64,000 nt of DNA from Holothuria scabra (lineage: Eukaryota > Echinodermata > Holothuroidea > Aspidochirotida > Holothuriidae), in assembly GCA_037179385.1 (NCBI GenBank), contig CM074187.1, positions 5,642,001 to 5,706,000 on the forward strand, read 5' to 3'. Below the pieces are notes generated by a model, which searched no databases, was not told where the DNA came from, and was given only the letters and a program-made list of their open reading frames with translations. Positions 1-17,479 of the stretch are shown here, one piece after another. The first letter of the stretch is position 1, and each line of letters opens with the position of its first letter. The position numbers were made by a program, and so were the translations under genes.

Positions 1-59
1 AATTCATATTGTCCTGGACCATATCCTTCAATGACCCATGTTCGACGCCCCCTCTCGAG

Positions 60-95
60 CCTTTTCTGGATCCTTTTCTGGATCCTTTTCTAGAT
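60..95. repeat. 12-bp tandem repeat, 3 copies
   Basis: CCTTTTCTGGAT occurs three times head to tail, the last with one change. The rest of 1-225 shows no recognisable gene or element; the short open frame over it lies partly on this repeat. Confidence 0.8.
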
Positions 96-225
96 GGCCA
101 AGCCCGTCAACGACTTTACTTCAACCAGGGAGCCGTAACAGCTCCCTGCTTCAACTCTTCATCCTCAAATTTTCACTTTCCTTAATACTTCAATATTGCT
201 ACTATCAAACTTCCACTCAGCAGAG

Positions 226-1046
226 CAGTGGCGGCACCAGGATTTTAAAAGTGGGGGAGGGGGGGGGAATGGTGGGTGCGAGAAACTCTTGGGGCAAATA
301 ATTTCTGGTGAAGCGCGAGTCTATGGGGTTGGGGTCCAGGGGCACGCCTTAGACCGCCTGGTGGAGCCCGGGGGCGAAATCCTCGGCCGTTCCAAGGGTT
401 TAGTATATCTCTGTGTCAACAATTAAGCCTCGGGATAGGTACGCCTATCCTACGCCTATAATCCATCATGCAATGCAATGATTTCAAATAATTTTAATTG
501 AACTAGTCTATTCTGTTGTCGCCATACATGCATATATAGTGTATGTAGTGATAGTGTATCTTTGCCAGTTTGCCAAATGTCTTGAAGTGAAGTTTTACAC
601 ATCAGGCCTAATCAGAAATGTGTTCTCGTTAAAGTACTCACAGTGACTGAGGGAGTGCTGATGACTTGCTTTAACAGGTACGGCTCTGAAAGCAGGAATA
701 GCGTATGCGAGCAACTAAATCAAAAGTCTATGCGTGATGACTGCCCAGAGTGTAGCAGATTTGGTCCGGGACTAGTGGGTCAGTGGGTAGTTAAGAAATA
801 GCTTCTATACAAGCTTGCGTCGCACTTAAAAGTTTTAATAATAGGAAGTTATGAAAACTGTTTCTCTTTGAAAACTTTGGGAATGGTTCAACCTGGCAGG
901 AGAATTAGTTTTAATCAATTTGCCTAGAAAACTCATGTCAGGCCACTGTGCTCTGGAAGCTTAGTGGGGGTGGGGGAGGACAACCGGGGGACAAAGGTTC
1001 TGACTGGGGTGAAATGCCCCCAACCCACCCACTGGTGCCGCCACTG
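226..1046. mobile_element. hAT-type non-autonomous DNA transposon
   Basis: The left end reads CAGTGGCGGCACCAGG and the right end is its inverted copy (CTGGTGCCGCCACTG). The flanks are CAGCAGAG (218-225) and CAGCAGAA (1047-1054), an 8-bp target duplication with one mismatch. An 8-bp duplication and CAGTGGCG-type termini are typical of hAT elements. The 821-bp interior encodes no transposase that I can see and has G-rich tracts near both ends, so it is probably mobilised by another element's transposase. Confidence 0.8.
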
Positions 1047-1054
1047 CAGCAGAA

Positions 1055-1535
1055 TAAACCATAATTAATCTGAAAGAAAAAGTACATCCTTTTTCATTTG
1101 TTATGGAATGAAGCAAAAGTCAAGGCCAGAGAACGTCAAGCGTGAATCGATTTGCCAGTAATGACAAAAAGGAAAAATGAATAACGGTTTTCCTGGAAAT
1201 AAGTTGGATGTATACTACAATACAGCACAAAGGCCTGTTTGTTCGTGCACGGCAACAATAATTTCAAAGTATGCATGCAATGCCTGTTGTGGATCGAGTG
1301 ACCTTCGTGTACTGTTGCCTGGAACTGTACTATATGAAATCTTTCGGAATGTCCCACCGAATTTATTTTCCTTCTGAAATAGTTGAAATCGTAAGATGGG
1401 AATGACTGTAACTTAGGTAAAGTGTGTATAGATTTCATAAGGAAGCACTCAATCTTGTTCTTGGCGATTATTCAAACGAGTTATATGAACCATATATGTG
1501 CATCGATTGCTGAATACTATAGGACACATACACAT
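1055..1535. other. Unassigned sequence
   Basis: No gene, element terminus or repeat was recognised. The short overlapping open frames on both strands look like chance. Confidence 0.5.
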
Positions 1536-1665
1536 GATGGGTATATCCTTCATATAAGCCTACCTGAAAGTAATATATGCATATGTATGTATATATGTAT
1601 ATATACATGCATAATGTATGAGGCTGAATATTCATTAGTTTGATTGTATTGCATATGTTTATATA
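1536..1665. repeat. Left arm of a 9-kb-spaced inverted repeat
   Basis: The reverse complement of this segment, including CTTCATATAAGCC, CCTGAAAGTAAT and TGCATAATGTATGAGGCTGA, recurs at about 10470-10565 with a few changes. The arms enclose the PLE/SINE/LINE cluster. They could be termini of a large element or two copies of a dispersed repeat. Confidence 0.7.
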
Positions 1666-1703
1666 TATACAAATATATATTTATGAGTATATATATGTAT
1701 ATG

Positions 1704-1822
<119 letters not shown>

Positions 1823-1856
1823 AGGTCGAAATGCTGCGGAGCACTGTTGAAATGTG

Positions 1857-3307
1857 TAGGTCGAAAAGAGGTAGTAAAAAGTGCTTAAAAGTTTGCGGAA
1901 AACTCCACGACGTTTCGGGTATAAACCCTTCATCAGGTGGCAAAAACCAAACTGAACAACCAACAGTAACAATTGGACACGACAAACATCAAATCCGAAG
2001 CGATCGCTGTAAAAACAGAACCGGACGAAAGTGACTGTCAGAAAACATGAGTGCGAAGGATGAAACACAAATCAAAAAAAGAAAGAGAGCGTCCTGGATG
2101 AAAAAATGCACGGAAAAATCGAACAGGTTCTTAAAAAAGGGAAAACAGGAGACAAAAACTAGCTCCGGAAAAAAAAGAAAAACTTGTAAATAAGGCCTAC
2201 ACAGAAAAAAACGAGCACGAACGGGTAAGTGTAAAAGGAGTAAAAACTGGTACAAAAAGGGGGTGAAAATTACAAAAGGTCAATTCTAACGTTAAGCCCG
2301 TGTGGAGCGAGAGTACCTAGCCTCATGATCAGTCGGTTTTCAGCACTAAGGCGGTCACGATCGGAGCCTCGGCACATTACAGCTGCCGTAACGGTTAAAT
2401 GCTGTATTGAACAAGGTGAAGGGGATTGAAATGTGCAGCCACCGGGTATCCATGGAGATTCTGTTTGATGGACCTAAGGTGCTCGGTGACTCGATCCGCG
2501 AGGCGGCGCTTGGTCTCTCCCACATACAACGAGTTACATCTCCCACAAGCTAAAATATACACTACATTTGAGGAAATGCAGGAGAATCTTTGTTTGACAA
2601 TAAAGCTATTGCCGTTGGGGCCAGAAATGTTGACGAGGTCGTGTTTGCCGACAACTGGACATGTATTACACCTCGGACGGTTACATGGAAAGGTACCAGC
2701 CGTGTCGTCGAAAGAAGTTTGTGGGTGGGAAGCCCGAACTAAATGGTTGGCTAAATTTTTCTCAACTCTAAAGGCAGTGATGGGGGTTCCGGGAAAACAT
2801 CACGGGTTGAGGGGTCTTGTCGGAGCAACTTTACATTTTTGTGGATAGCGTGTAAAATAGGACGGATCGAAGGGTGATAAGAAATAACTAAAGGAATACG
2901 TAGATTGGTACCAGATTTGCTCTTTTTCTCCAAGGCTTCCTTTCTGCTGGTTCCTTGAATTCTGCGTAGGGCATTAGAGAGAATTTTGGCAGGGTACTGG
3001 CGTTTTTCAAAAAAGGACAAAATTTCTTCAGAGGCAGTAGAGAAGTCAGAATCCTCCGAACAAATTCGTCTGGCTCGCAAGAGCTGGGAATAAGGGATAG
3101 ATTTAGTGCAAGATTTGGGGTGATTGGAAGGGTACAAAAGGTAGTTATGCGAGTCGGTTGGCTTAAAGTGTAGGTTAGAGGTAATTGTATGGTTGTTGAT
3201 GGACAGTTTAAGGTCGAGAAAAACAACAGATGAGTCCGAGATACAATGGGTAAATTTCAAAAAGGGGCCAAAGGAATTAACAAAGTCGATAAAAGTTTCC
3301 AAATCAC
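1857..3307 (-). pseudogene. Penelope-like element copy A1 (5'-truncated, inverted)
   Basis: On the minus strand this is the 3' part of a Penelope-like element: the end of the reverse transcriptase, the Cys-rich linker, the GIY-YIG endonuclease and the 3' UTR. It is almost identical to the reverse complement of 3737-5183. The RT frame ends early because a C run near 2790 has five C instead of the six in copy B, so RT and endonuclease are out of frame. After the usual end TTTTCGACCT it carries about 35 extra bases and a second TTTCGACCT before the (TA)n. The 5' truncation point at 3307 abuts copy A2 head to head. Confidence 0.9.
1905..1940 (-). ncRNA. Minimal hammerhead ribozyme motif of PLE A1
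   Basis: Read on the minus strand: stem I CCAC/GTGG, core CTGATGA, a 4-bp stem II (GGGT/ACCC, loop TTAT), core GAAA, then CGTC at the cleavage site. Stem III can form only two pairs without a loop. This shape is known for Penelope-associated hammerheads, which were reported to cleave as dimers. One A separates CTGATGA from stem II. The core is intact here. Confidence 0.8.
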
Positions 3308-7524
<4,217 letters not shown>

Positions 7525-7905
7525 TATTCACCCCCTTTTTGAGCAAGTTTTTACTCCTTTTACACTTACCAGTTCGTGCTCATTTTTTACTGTGTAGCCC
7601 TAATTCTTATTTTTTCCGGAGCTAGTTTTTTTTCTACTTTTTTCCCCTTTTTTCCGACCATGTTCGATTTTACGTGCACTTTTTCATCCAGGACGCTCTT
7701 TTTCCTTTTTTTGATTTGTGTTTCATCCTTCGCACTCATGTTTTCTGACAGTCACTTTCGTCCGGTTCTGCTTTTACAGCGATCGCTTCGGATTTGATGT
7801 TTGTCGTGTCCAATTGTTACTGTTGGTTGTTCAGTTTGGTTTTTGCCACCTGATGAAGGGTTTATACCCAAAACGTCGTGGAGTTTTCCGCAAACTTTTT
7901 CGACC
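7525..7905 (+). mobile_element. 3' UTR / pseudo-LTR of PLE copy B
   Basis: Closely similar to 4775-5183 (3' end of A2) and to the inverted end of A1. It includes the hammerhead region and ends TTTTTCGACCT followed by (TA)n. About 15 bp present in A2 (AAGCACTTTTTACTACCTC) are missing near the end. The presence of this segment on both sides of the copy B frame gives the pseudo-LTR layout described for tandem PLEs. Confidence 0.85.
7846..7881 (+). ncRNA. Hammerhead motif of PLE B with a broken core
   Basis: It has the same stems as the other two copies (CCAC/GTGG; GGGT/ACCC) and an intact CTGATGA. The core GAAA after stem II reads AAAA: G12 is replaced by A at 7870. G12 is an essential core base, so this copy is predicted not to self-cleave. 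Confidence 0.78.
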
Positions 7906-8063
<158 letters not shown>

Positions 8064-8065
8064 TA

Positions 8066-8110
8066 TCACCTCAGCCAGATTTTCCAGCTTTACCAATTTG
8101 ATTTATATAT
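8066..8110 (+). repeat. SINE tail fragment
   Basis: TCACCTCAGCCAGATTTTCC and the following CAGCTTTACCAATTTG match the 3' part of the SINE at 8349-8480, without the tRNA-like head. The stretch 8111-8348 has no recognised gene; it contains a short inverted pair (GCCAGCG / CGCTGGC). Confidence 0.7.
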
Positions 8111-8348
8111 TCCACGCAGCTGTCGCCAGCGTTTATTTCACTTCATCTCTGCTTTCACAGGTTTCTGTATCTCTTCGGAGATCCGCTGGCGAATAAACAA
8201 TTGTGTTCAGCTGGATAGCATCAACTTTGATCTTTGGTTGGGCTTGCGTCAAACGAGAACTAGTGCTGTTCCAAAAAATTAGGCGCCTGCTCAGGAGGTG
8301 AATTGCGAGTTGCTTCATCTGTCATTTGAACAAAAGCCAAACCAACTT

Positions 8349-8586
<238 letters not shown>

Positions 8587-8801
8587 ACTTACTTATATTA
8601 TATATATTTAATAATTATATTATATATATATATACATATATTTATATAATATAAACAATGATGAGGTAAAACAACCACGTGTACTCCTGAAGATATAAAA
8701 TTACAGAAAAATCCGAAGAGACAAAGATGGACAAAAGAGAGTACTAATTTTTTGTAGTTAGATATTACCGCCCCACCTGGGGCCTTCCTCGGTGACAAAT
8801 C

Positions 8802-8803
<2 letters not shown>

Positions 8804-8884
<81 letters not shown>
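8804..8884. repeat. (TA)n microsatellite 5
   Basis: Pure TA run abutting the MITE at 8888. Confidence 0.9.
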
Positions 8885-8885
<1 letters not shown>

Positions 8886-8887
8886 CG

Positions 8888-9390
8888 CTGGATCCTACCT
8901 TAGGTCGACATCGACCTTAAGTCGACATATAACTATTTTACATATTTGAATGTATCTGCACATACAGACACTGAAAAATTCAAATAAAATACCACCATAA
9001 ACTTCAATAGCGCCAACAATAATATGAATGGTATATTTATAATGTTTGACGTACGCACAAGTTATAATAAAATAAACAAAGTATTAAAGGTATTTTGCAA
9101 TACTTACGTGTTAACTTAATGTACATTTTTAGACAACGCAAGATATAACACCCCCTTTTTCACGTGCAAATCTACATATTATACATTATGTTTATTACGT
9201 CTATATAAAGACACAATAAAGAGGGCGCCATGAAGGTATAATACATGCACTCATTTTATTAAGAATATATGCAGAAGGGGTTGAAATCGTGAACCAAACA
9301 TTAGGTCGACACGAAAATGTTGACCTATCGTAAATGTCGACCTAAAGTACATTTTTAGACGAAGGAATGTCGACCAAAGGTAGGATCCAG
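8888..9390. mobile_element. MITE with GGATCC-type inverted termini
   Basis: The left end CTGGATCCTACCTTAGGTCG and the right end CGACCAAAGGTAGGATCCAG are inverted copies. Inside, AGGTCGAC-type motifs repeat near both ends. It lies between TA-rich tracts and encodes nothing. The superfamily is unclear. Confidence 0.7.
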
Positions 9391-9481
9391 GTAAATATAT
9401 ATATATATATATATATACATATATATATAAACATACATATATATATATATATATATAGATATAAATATATATACACATATA

Positions 9482-9582
9482 TATAAATCAAATTGGTAAA
9501 GCTGGAAAATCTGGCTGAGGTGAAAAAACGATGTTGACTCCACCGGGATTCGAACTCGGGACCTCCCGCTTTCTAGTGCGGA
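9482..9582 (-). mobile_element. tRNA-derived SINE, truncated copy
   Basis: This is the reverse complement of the SINE at 8349-8480, from its tail (ATAAATCAAATTGG) to the tRNA-like anticodon region (CTTTCTAGTGCGG), where it stops. The 5' half of the tRNA-like head is missing. Confidence 0.8.
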
Positions 9583-9602
9583 GAGATATATGTATATATC
9601 TA

Positions 9603-10258
<656 letters not shown>

Positions 10259-10322
10259 AATATATATATATATACAAACAACTGAGTGCCGACTGGGGAG
10301 CGGGGACTTAGGGGATGTGGAT

Positions 10323-10327
<5 letters not shown>

Positions 10328-10355
<28 letters not shown>
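10328..10355. repeat. (CA)n microsatellite
   Basis: Fourteen CA units, followed by AT-rich sequence to about 10480. Confidence 0.95.
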
Positions 10356-10382
<27 letters not shown>

Positions 10383-10469
10383 ACATATATATATACAAAC
10401 AAATATATATGTATATATCTAAACATATATATATACATATACATATACACATAAATATATAAATGAATG

Positions 10470-10565
10470 TATAAACATATACAATACAATCAATCTAATG
10501 AATATTCAGCCTCATACATTATGCATTTATTACTTTCAGGAAGGCTTATATGAAGTATATACCAC
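10470..10565. repeat. Right arm of the 9-kb-spaced inverted repeat
   Basis: Inverted match to 1536-1665 (TCAGCCTCATACATTATGCA and GGCTTATATGAAG are shared). Similarity fades just outside. Confidence 0.7.
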
Positions 10566-10570
10566 ATGAT

Positions 10571-13528
10571 GTCACAGAACAAAAATACGCCCACCATTGG
10601 GGACAAAACAAGCCAATACCGGCAAATGCAGACAAGGGATTTGCCTACCAGTCGTATATGCACATCGTAGTCTGCTTCACATGCTGGGCGAATTATTATG
10701 ATTGCGGCTCATGATCTACAGTTAGGTCAGTGGTGTAACCAAGTGTTCCATTTTTCGCCCCCAAGGATGACGTCAGTGCACCGTCAATGCATAAGGTCGA
10801 TTTATACAGATACACCTAATCTATGATCCAGCAGGGCTAAAGGTGATATTTCATTTAAGTATAATGTTTGATAACACATGAAACATTGAAGTGCACTTGT
10901 TGTACACATCGGACCTTGAAAATAGGCTTATGAGATTTTAACATGTCTCGAACTGACGGGCAGGGCGTAGGACGGAATAAGGGACAGGGAGTGAACCCTC
11001 ACTTATCAGAAATGAGGACAACTGTATCAGGCTTACCCTTCTCAACGGAATAATTCACAGCGGCAACACTTTTCATTCCTCATGAACCTCAAAGCGTTCC
11101 TCAAATTTACTGGTCATTTACCTTCCCTCACCGGAGGTGAAAACGTGGCAGGGAAACATTCCAGTCGAAATTTTTGTGAGCAATGGCGTATCTGCCGGGG
11201 AAACAGGGCAAAGTGAGCCCCGACTGTTTCGATCGGGAAAATTAGCTCAAGTCACCGGGTTGAAAAAAGGAACAATTACGTAGATACGAAAGGGGGAAAC
11301 GGAGAGAAAGGTAAAAGAAAAGGAGTGAAAGGGGAAGACATTATTTAGCTTCAGACATGCTTCCATACTTAAAATATGCCTTTGTGGAGACTTTCCTAGT
11401 ATACTTGCCCGGCGGGCTATACGAAATTGAGCAATGTACATGCCCAGAAAACATCTTACTTGGCCCAGAATGTGAGGCATGCGATTTGTCGAAGCCTGCT
11501 TCAGATAAGAGAGAACTGAGAAGTTACCGTGGAAGTTTCAAGTAAAATTTGGCATGAATGTCCGTCAGATAAAAGCAGAAAAACGTTCTTGTTTGTAGCG
11601 ATTCCCATCGTTTTTATCTGTAATACAACATACAGATAATGGCACTGATATCGTACTCCAGAGAATCATTAGTTATAGTCGCCTACTTTTCGAAACGAAA
11701 TGTACTAAGCTTATTTTCGCAGGACATAAATTTTGAGCAAGGGTCTGGAAAAAAATCGGGCAGCCCTTTTTGAGACTTAAAAAATCTGACACGTTTTTAA
11801 CTACACTGAAAACTCCTACTAGTGCCTCAATCCTTTCAAAAATTTGTCTGAACAAAAAAACGCATTTTAGTCACAGTAAAAATGTCACGAACAATCGAAA
11901 CGATAACAAAAAACGCGACTCATTCCGATTCGGGCAGCTTATGAAACAAACATTCCTTAGCCTCACTTCATAGTCTTGGTCAACATTTTAACCGAAATGG
12001 CAAAATTGTGGCGTAAATTGTTAAAGTGTTCTGAGATGATTTCAACTGCCAGACTACACGGAAAGACGGGAGTGTAAAGGTGTATACATGTACCCCCCCC
12101 AAAAAAAAAATGTTGATACATTTTATGTGGTACTTTCTGACCATTTCAAAGACTAATTTGCTTATTTTGATTAAAGTGAGCATATTATTGCAAACAATAA
12201 CTCAAAGTAACGACTGCATAGGTTCTATTCACAAGTCTGGGAATGTCAATTCTGTAAAACTTAGTAGGAATAGAGAAAGGTAATCTTACCAGCCAGTGCA
12301 ACTACTCTTGACATGACAGGGTCCTAAATTAGCCCAAGGGGAGGTCGGTTATTCTGTAGCGTATGCAGAAATTGTGACGGTTATGGGTATAGAGGTCTCC
12401 TGGGGACCAGAAATTCCTCAGCGAAACTGGTTCAACTTAAAATTGTGTCTCCCTATGAACAAAATGACAGAAGAAGGTGTACTGTAAAAGACAGGAACTT
12501 CTTGCAGCACCTTGTGTTTGGTGGTTACCAATTGAAAAGGAATTTTTTTTTGTATCTAAGAAGTTTTGGTTCAATCACTCAATGTACTGGTGAGAGACTT
12601 CCCCTCTTGACACGTTTTCATTTTTAGGAGTGCTGAGATGCAAATGGTGTTATTTTTTAAACATTTCAAAGCATAGTTTAATCTTACAAGATGACCAATA
12701 GTGGATGCACTCCTGTTGTTCAATCGTACTACTTCCGAATGGTAAGCCACGACTAGGGGAGAAGGTATAACTCGGCGGTCGGTTAGGATCTGTTACAGCT
12801 AAACATATAAGTGCAGACCATAAATCCATGGAGTGCACAAGGATAATAGCCCGTAACGTGTGGGATATAAGGTGTCCTCATATCCCTGGGATGCGAAGTT
12901 CAAGGCTCTGGTGTCGGGTCAGGGGACAAACCCTGAAGAATATAGTCATAAGAGTGTTTTAGATGTTCCTATAACATGGATAAAAATAATGTGATTCTCT
13001 TATTTTGGGGGCACCTGACACTGTATTTACAACCATAGCAAGTCAGCCTCTGTAAGTAAATTGTTAATTATGTAACATGTGAGACATATATGCATTAATT
13101 TTCCTGCGTTGTGGAGCTTTGCTATTTGAGGGGAAGAAGTCTGTATCAAGTGAGAGTTATGCATACATTTGACAGCTTCTATCTCTCCAGTTGGGCCTCA
13201 ACGTCCTCAACCGTTCAACCTATAACAGTGTCACAATGCACATGTGTGGGGTGGAAGATAAAGCAAAGCCCCCAGCATTCTACACCAAAATGACAGGTTT
13301 TCACACAAGAAGCAAGAAACATTGCGCTCATTTGCAACTGTGTTCTATTAAAATATTTTGCGACATGTAGGCTATACATGGAGCCATTCAGGAATGGGAG
13401 CGTTTTTTATAGCACATAAAACTTTTGAAAAGGTTGATTCAAACCAAGCATCACATATCAAACCAATGTGAACCATAAAGAAATCCTTCCTCTGTATCAT
13501 AGTATCCATCCAGTTAGATGCTGTGACT
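10571..13528. other. Unassigned intergenic sequence
   Basis: About 3 kb without a recognisable gene, transposon terminus or repeat array. The open frames are short. One at 11357-11545 has several Cys residues but matches no family I know. Confidence 0.5.
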
Positions 13529-15304
13529 TAGTGGCGTAGGAAGCAAAATGACAGTGGGGGAAGTGGGGGGGGGGGGTGCGAAACAATTTTAGACCATGCA
13601 CCTCACCCTACCCCATTCACCAAACGTACATTTTGAATGTTAATTTTTTTCGCTTTTTTCTACGAGCAAGAACAATTTTTTTTATTTTTTTCTAAATGTG
13701 AACACTACTGTATTAGGAATGTACTTTGCGACACGCGGAGCGCGTCGAAAATTTGGATCCTTTTACACATTTGTAAATATAGAGCTTGTATTGCAAAAAT
13801 AACTTTACATTCGGGGCTTTCTGTAGGTAAATTTGAATATTATTGGGGACTGTCGAAGAATCTGCGTTTCCTATTAGCATATATCTGAGACAACATGTCG
13901 ACTGCACATCGTTGTTGTTACATTATGTTAGCTGAGGAGTGCGGATTGATGTTTCTCGGCAACATTCAAGGGACCCCGAAACTTTGTTGCCTTTTTAGAC
14001 AAAATATTTAAAAATTAAAAGCTTATATGGAAGAAAATTTTAGAGAAACGGCACTGTAGCGGCTGGGAATAGTTTACCACTGACTGCTTTATGAGCGACC
14101 ACTTACTGCATCAAGGTTTGCAATTCAGCGCGCGAAAAATTTTGCCTCTTTTAAAAACTAATAATTACAGATATGGAGATTTTAATTGAAAAAGTTTGGT
14201 ATTTTATGGAGGAAAAGTTGGAGAAACCGAAATGTATTTGACTGGTGTTTTAAATGACAAATTTCTTATTTTTTCACTTTCGAGCCACGGGGCAAATCTC
14301 CCCCTGCTTCCTGTAGCTACGTCACGTCACTCTTCTGCGACATTTAACATTGATAACATTTTGACACTTCAATAACTAAAGAATCCATCTACGCAGACTA
14401 CGGTAATCAAGTGACAGGGTTGAAAGGTATATGATGATAGGTATGCGGGCATTTGAGTACGGTAGATCAATGGTTCCCCGCCTGGAATATGAAGTATTGC
14501 TCGAGAGACTATCCTCAGTTGGTGTGAAGCGTACAGAAAATTTGGAAAATCGGTACCCCTTAGACAGCCGGAAATTGCGCGTTTCGGGCTTGTAAGTAGT
14601 AACCAAGTTTTGCGATTTTTCCTTCAAGTGTGAACACCACTGTGTCAGGTACGTATTGCGACGCGCGGCGCGCGCCAAACTTTTGCCCTTTTTAAACAAA
14701 TACATGTAGATATGGAGCTTTTGGGTAGAAAGCTTTGGATTCCGGGTTTCCTGTAACGAAGTTTAATAAAGAGTTGGGGGATTACTGAAGAATCTGCACT
14801 TCCTTCATATATTGGTGGCAAATCTGAGGATGATTGCATGACGACAACTGAATCGTTGTTGCTACATAATGTTATCTAAGGCCTTCGAACTGACACTCTC
14901 GGATGACATTTCAAAAGTTTCCAAACCTTTGTTATTCTTTTTAGACAAAATATTTCAAAATCAAGAGCTTTCATTGCAGAAAATTTGGAATTCTGCGTAA
15001 CATAGTTTACAAAAATAGCAAAATTGGTGCCAGTGTCTCTTGAGGATGTGATACCACATATGGTACATATCCGATTTTGTCATTTCCAAAGCTCGGAAAA
15101 GTTTATCAGACTGATTTACGAGCAAGAGCTAATGCATTCAACATTGCATTTTGCGGCGAACGGAAATTCTGCTTTTATCAAATTTTAAAAAATCACCAAA
15201 CGGGTCTTCAGACCCGGGAAGTGGGGACGGGGAACGCATGCTTCCGCCCCTCATCTTTCACTGGGGGGTTATCGCCCCCTGGGCCCCCGCTTCCTATGCC
15301 TATG
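13529..15304. mobile_element. Probable hAT-like non-autonomous element (degraded)
   Basis: The left end TAGTGGCGTAGGAAGC and the right end (reverse complement CATAGGCATAGGAAGC) match at 12 of 16 positions. The flanks CTGTGACT (13521) and CTGTGGCG (15305) match at 6 of 8. The interior has similar blocks at 13700-13900 and 14630-14830 (GTGAACACCACTGTGTCAGG with GCGCGC-rich stretches), so it contains an old internal repeat. The first 170 bp recur inverted at 40100-40259. No transposase is seen. Confidence 0.5.
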
Positions 15305-15312
15305 CTGTGGCG

Positions 15313-16525
15313 GATGCATCCTGGGTATTTTTTTTTTTTTTGAATGGGTGCTGTGATGTAACATGACAGTTTGGTTGGATATTCTGCAGTAATCAAATCT
15401 CAAATCTGGGCATAAGCATTCATTCGCTTGGGTGCGGTAATCAAAGAATCCTGGATACTAGTTTCTCTTTGAATTGATGGTGTCATGTAACATAATTTGG
15501 TGAGGCTATCCATCTCAATAACTATTCCTTTTGTAACACAATCTGTGTAGCAGCATTCATTACATATATGTTGTGGTGTTGCAAAAGCTAATACCACTAT
15601 CATTTCATTAGAGTAATGTGATGCATGGAAATCATTCATTTTGGTGTTGTACTACAAAGTAATTCAATAATCAGTATCTCTTCTATTGGTCCAGGGCTAT
15701 GGTGTACAAGTATTGAAATGATATGATATGCTTTGGGAATTGATCTCAAAGCCTCCCAATTCACAAAGAGAACTTTCACTCAAATTGTCATGTATTCTTA
15801 GAACTATTTTTACAAAACAAAAATCTGTGATTCAATGGTTGTATTGTTGGGCATTGAGTGGTACGGGATCGAGTTCCAGGCGGAAAAGATAGGAGAGTTC
15901 AGTTGATTGTAAAATATTTATTTGATGATTTTAGTTCCACAAAAAGATGATTAAATTGAATTAATTCGGCCGGCCTAATATGATTACTACGATATTTACA
16001 TTATTTACAAAGTTGACTAGGATATATGTTTCTGTCTTGAGGTCCGCCGCACGAGTCTCCCGCTCGCAGGCTCGGTCTTGTGAATCGTGCGAGCTCTGAA
16101 CACATGCAGTCCCCCTGATTGGTCAAAAGTTATGACGCACCCATATAAATAATTATTATGATAAAAATGACCAATGAGGAGGCTGCAAAGGGGGAAATTG
16201 GCCACACCTCGAAAATATGGGTTACAGCGTGCACGTAGAGCTACGGTAATGTGATATGTCACGTCCACTGGTAACACGTGACGGGAAACAGGAAGGGCCC
16301 TGGGAATCTAGAACAAAGGGAAGGGAGCGTTGCTCGTAAACAACAAGATGGCGTCTGGTAAAGGTCATGGAGAGTGCACCATACTACATGACATTATGTA
16401 CAGTACCCAATATATCTTTGTTTCCTAAGAAATTAGCCATACATGGGCACTTATTTCAAAATCCTAATTATTATTATTATTAGGTATATAACTATTTTAA
16501 GGCTCCGCATGAAACAAGCAGTCCA
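15313..16525. other. Unassigned sequence
   Basis: No gene or clear element. A short ATT run lies at about 16466-16481, and CCTGGGCCCCCGC-type GC-rich sequence belongs to the element on the left. Confidence 0.5.
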
Positions 16526-16533
16526 CTCACAAG

Positions 16534-17471
16534 CAGTGGCGGCGAAACCGGGGGGGGGGGGGGGAGCTTTAGGGGCTTAGCCTCTTCAATGAAAAAAGTG
16601 GTGGGGCTAAAGGCATGTTTAGCCCCCTCCCCCTAACATTTGCAAGGTGCGCTTCAAGAAGTGGTGACCGGCGATGGCGGGGAGAATATTGAAGCGGGTG
16701 GTGAACATATTCTTCCTCAGTCTAATGCACAATATAGGCCTACTAATAATTTTAGGGAAACGTTGTCGATGAAAAAGATACTGGACACGCTAAAGCCTCT
16801 TTATCATCCCCCAACCCCATCTCTGAGGTCCTCGAAAAGTGGAAGAAGGGATTAGAAGTGAAGACTGAGGGTGGGTGAAAAGCACCCCAGAGGAGAGGGA
16901 TGTTGGGGCATAATGATCTTGGGGCATTATGATCTAGGAAATATATGACTGGGGTAGTGGACATGAATAGGCAAAATATAACACCTTTAAAAGTTAGATG
17001 GGGCAATGAGTTGGTGGTAGCCTTTGGAGGCACCATGGAAGGGGGGGGGGTTGGGGACAAATGGTATGATCTAGGGGAAATATAATTGAGTAATTGACAT
17101 GTATGGGTGAACAAATGTAACAAGGGGTGCAGAAAGTGAAAAACACGGCAAACAGAATAAATGGAAGAGGATGCAAAATTAATTATTGTTCTTGTATCAT
17201 CTCAATTTATCTGATATGTATTACCCTTTTGCATAGGCTGAATTTTTTTCTCATTAGTTGAAAAAATTGCAAACATGAGACCTATATTTTAAGGTTGAAT
17301 ATATGCAACATAAAACATGCGGGAAGTGCTATTTCCGGCCACCTGGGGGTCTGTAAAGTCAAAAATTTTCTTGTACGCTCCACACCAACCGATGGCGGTG
17401 CTCCTCTTAGATAGTCCTGCCGGCACTCAGCCCCCCCTCCCCCCAATTTTTTTTCCACTCCGCCACGCCTG
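16534..17471. mobile_element. hAT-type non-autonomous DNA transposon
   Basis: It begins CAGTGGCGGCG and ends CCGCCACGCCTG, flanked by a perfect 8-bp target duplication CTCACAAG (16526-16533 and 17472-17479). G-rich and C-rich tracts sit just inside the ends. No transposase frame is visible in 938 bp. Confidence 0.85.
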
Positions 17472-17479
17472 CTCACAAG

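Noticed and set aside
38..426. Small open frames at the left edge as genes
   Set aside because: Overlapping, on a 12-bp repeat and a hAT terminus, with no family resemblance.
15845..15890. A SINE head at GATCGAGTTCCAGG
   Set aside because: A B-box-like string alone, without an A-box or tail.
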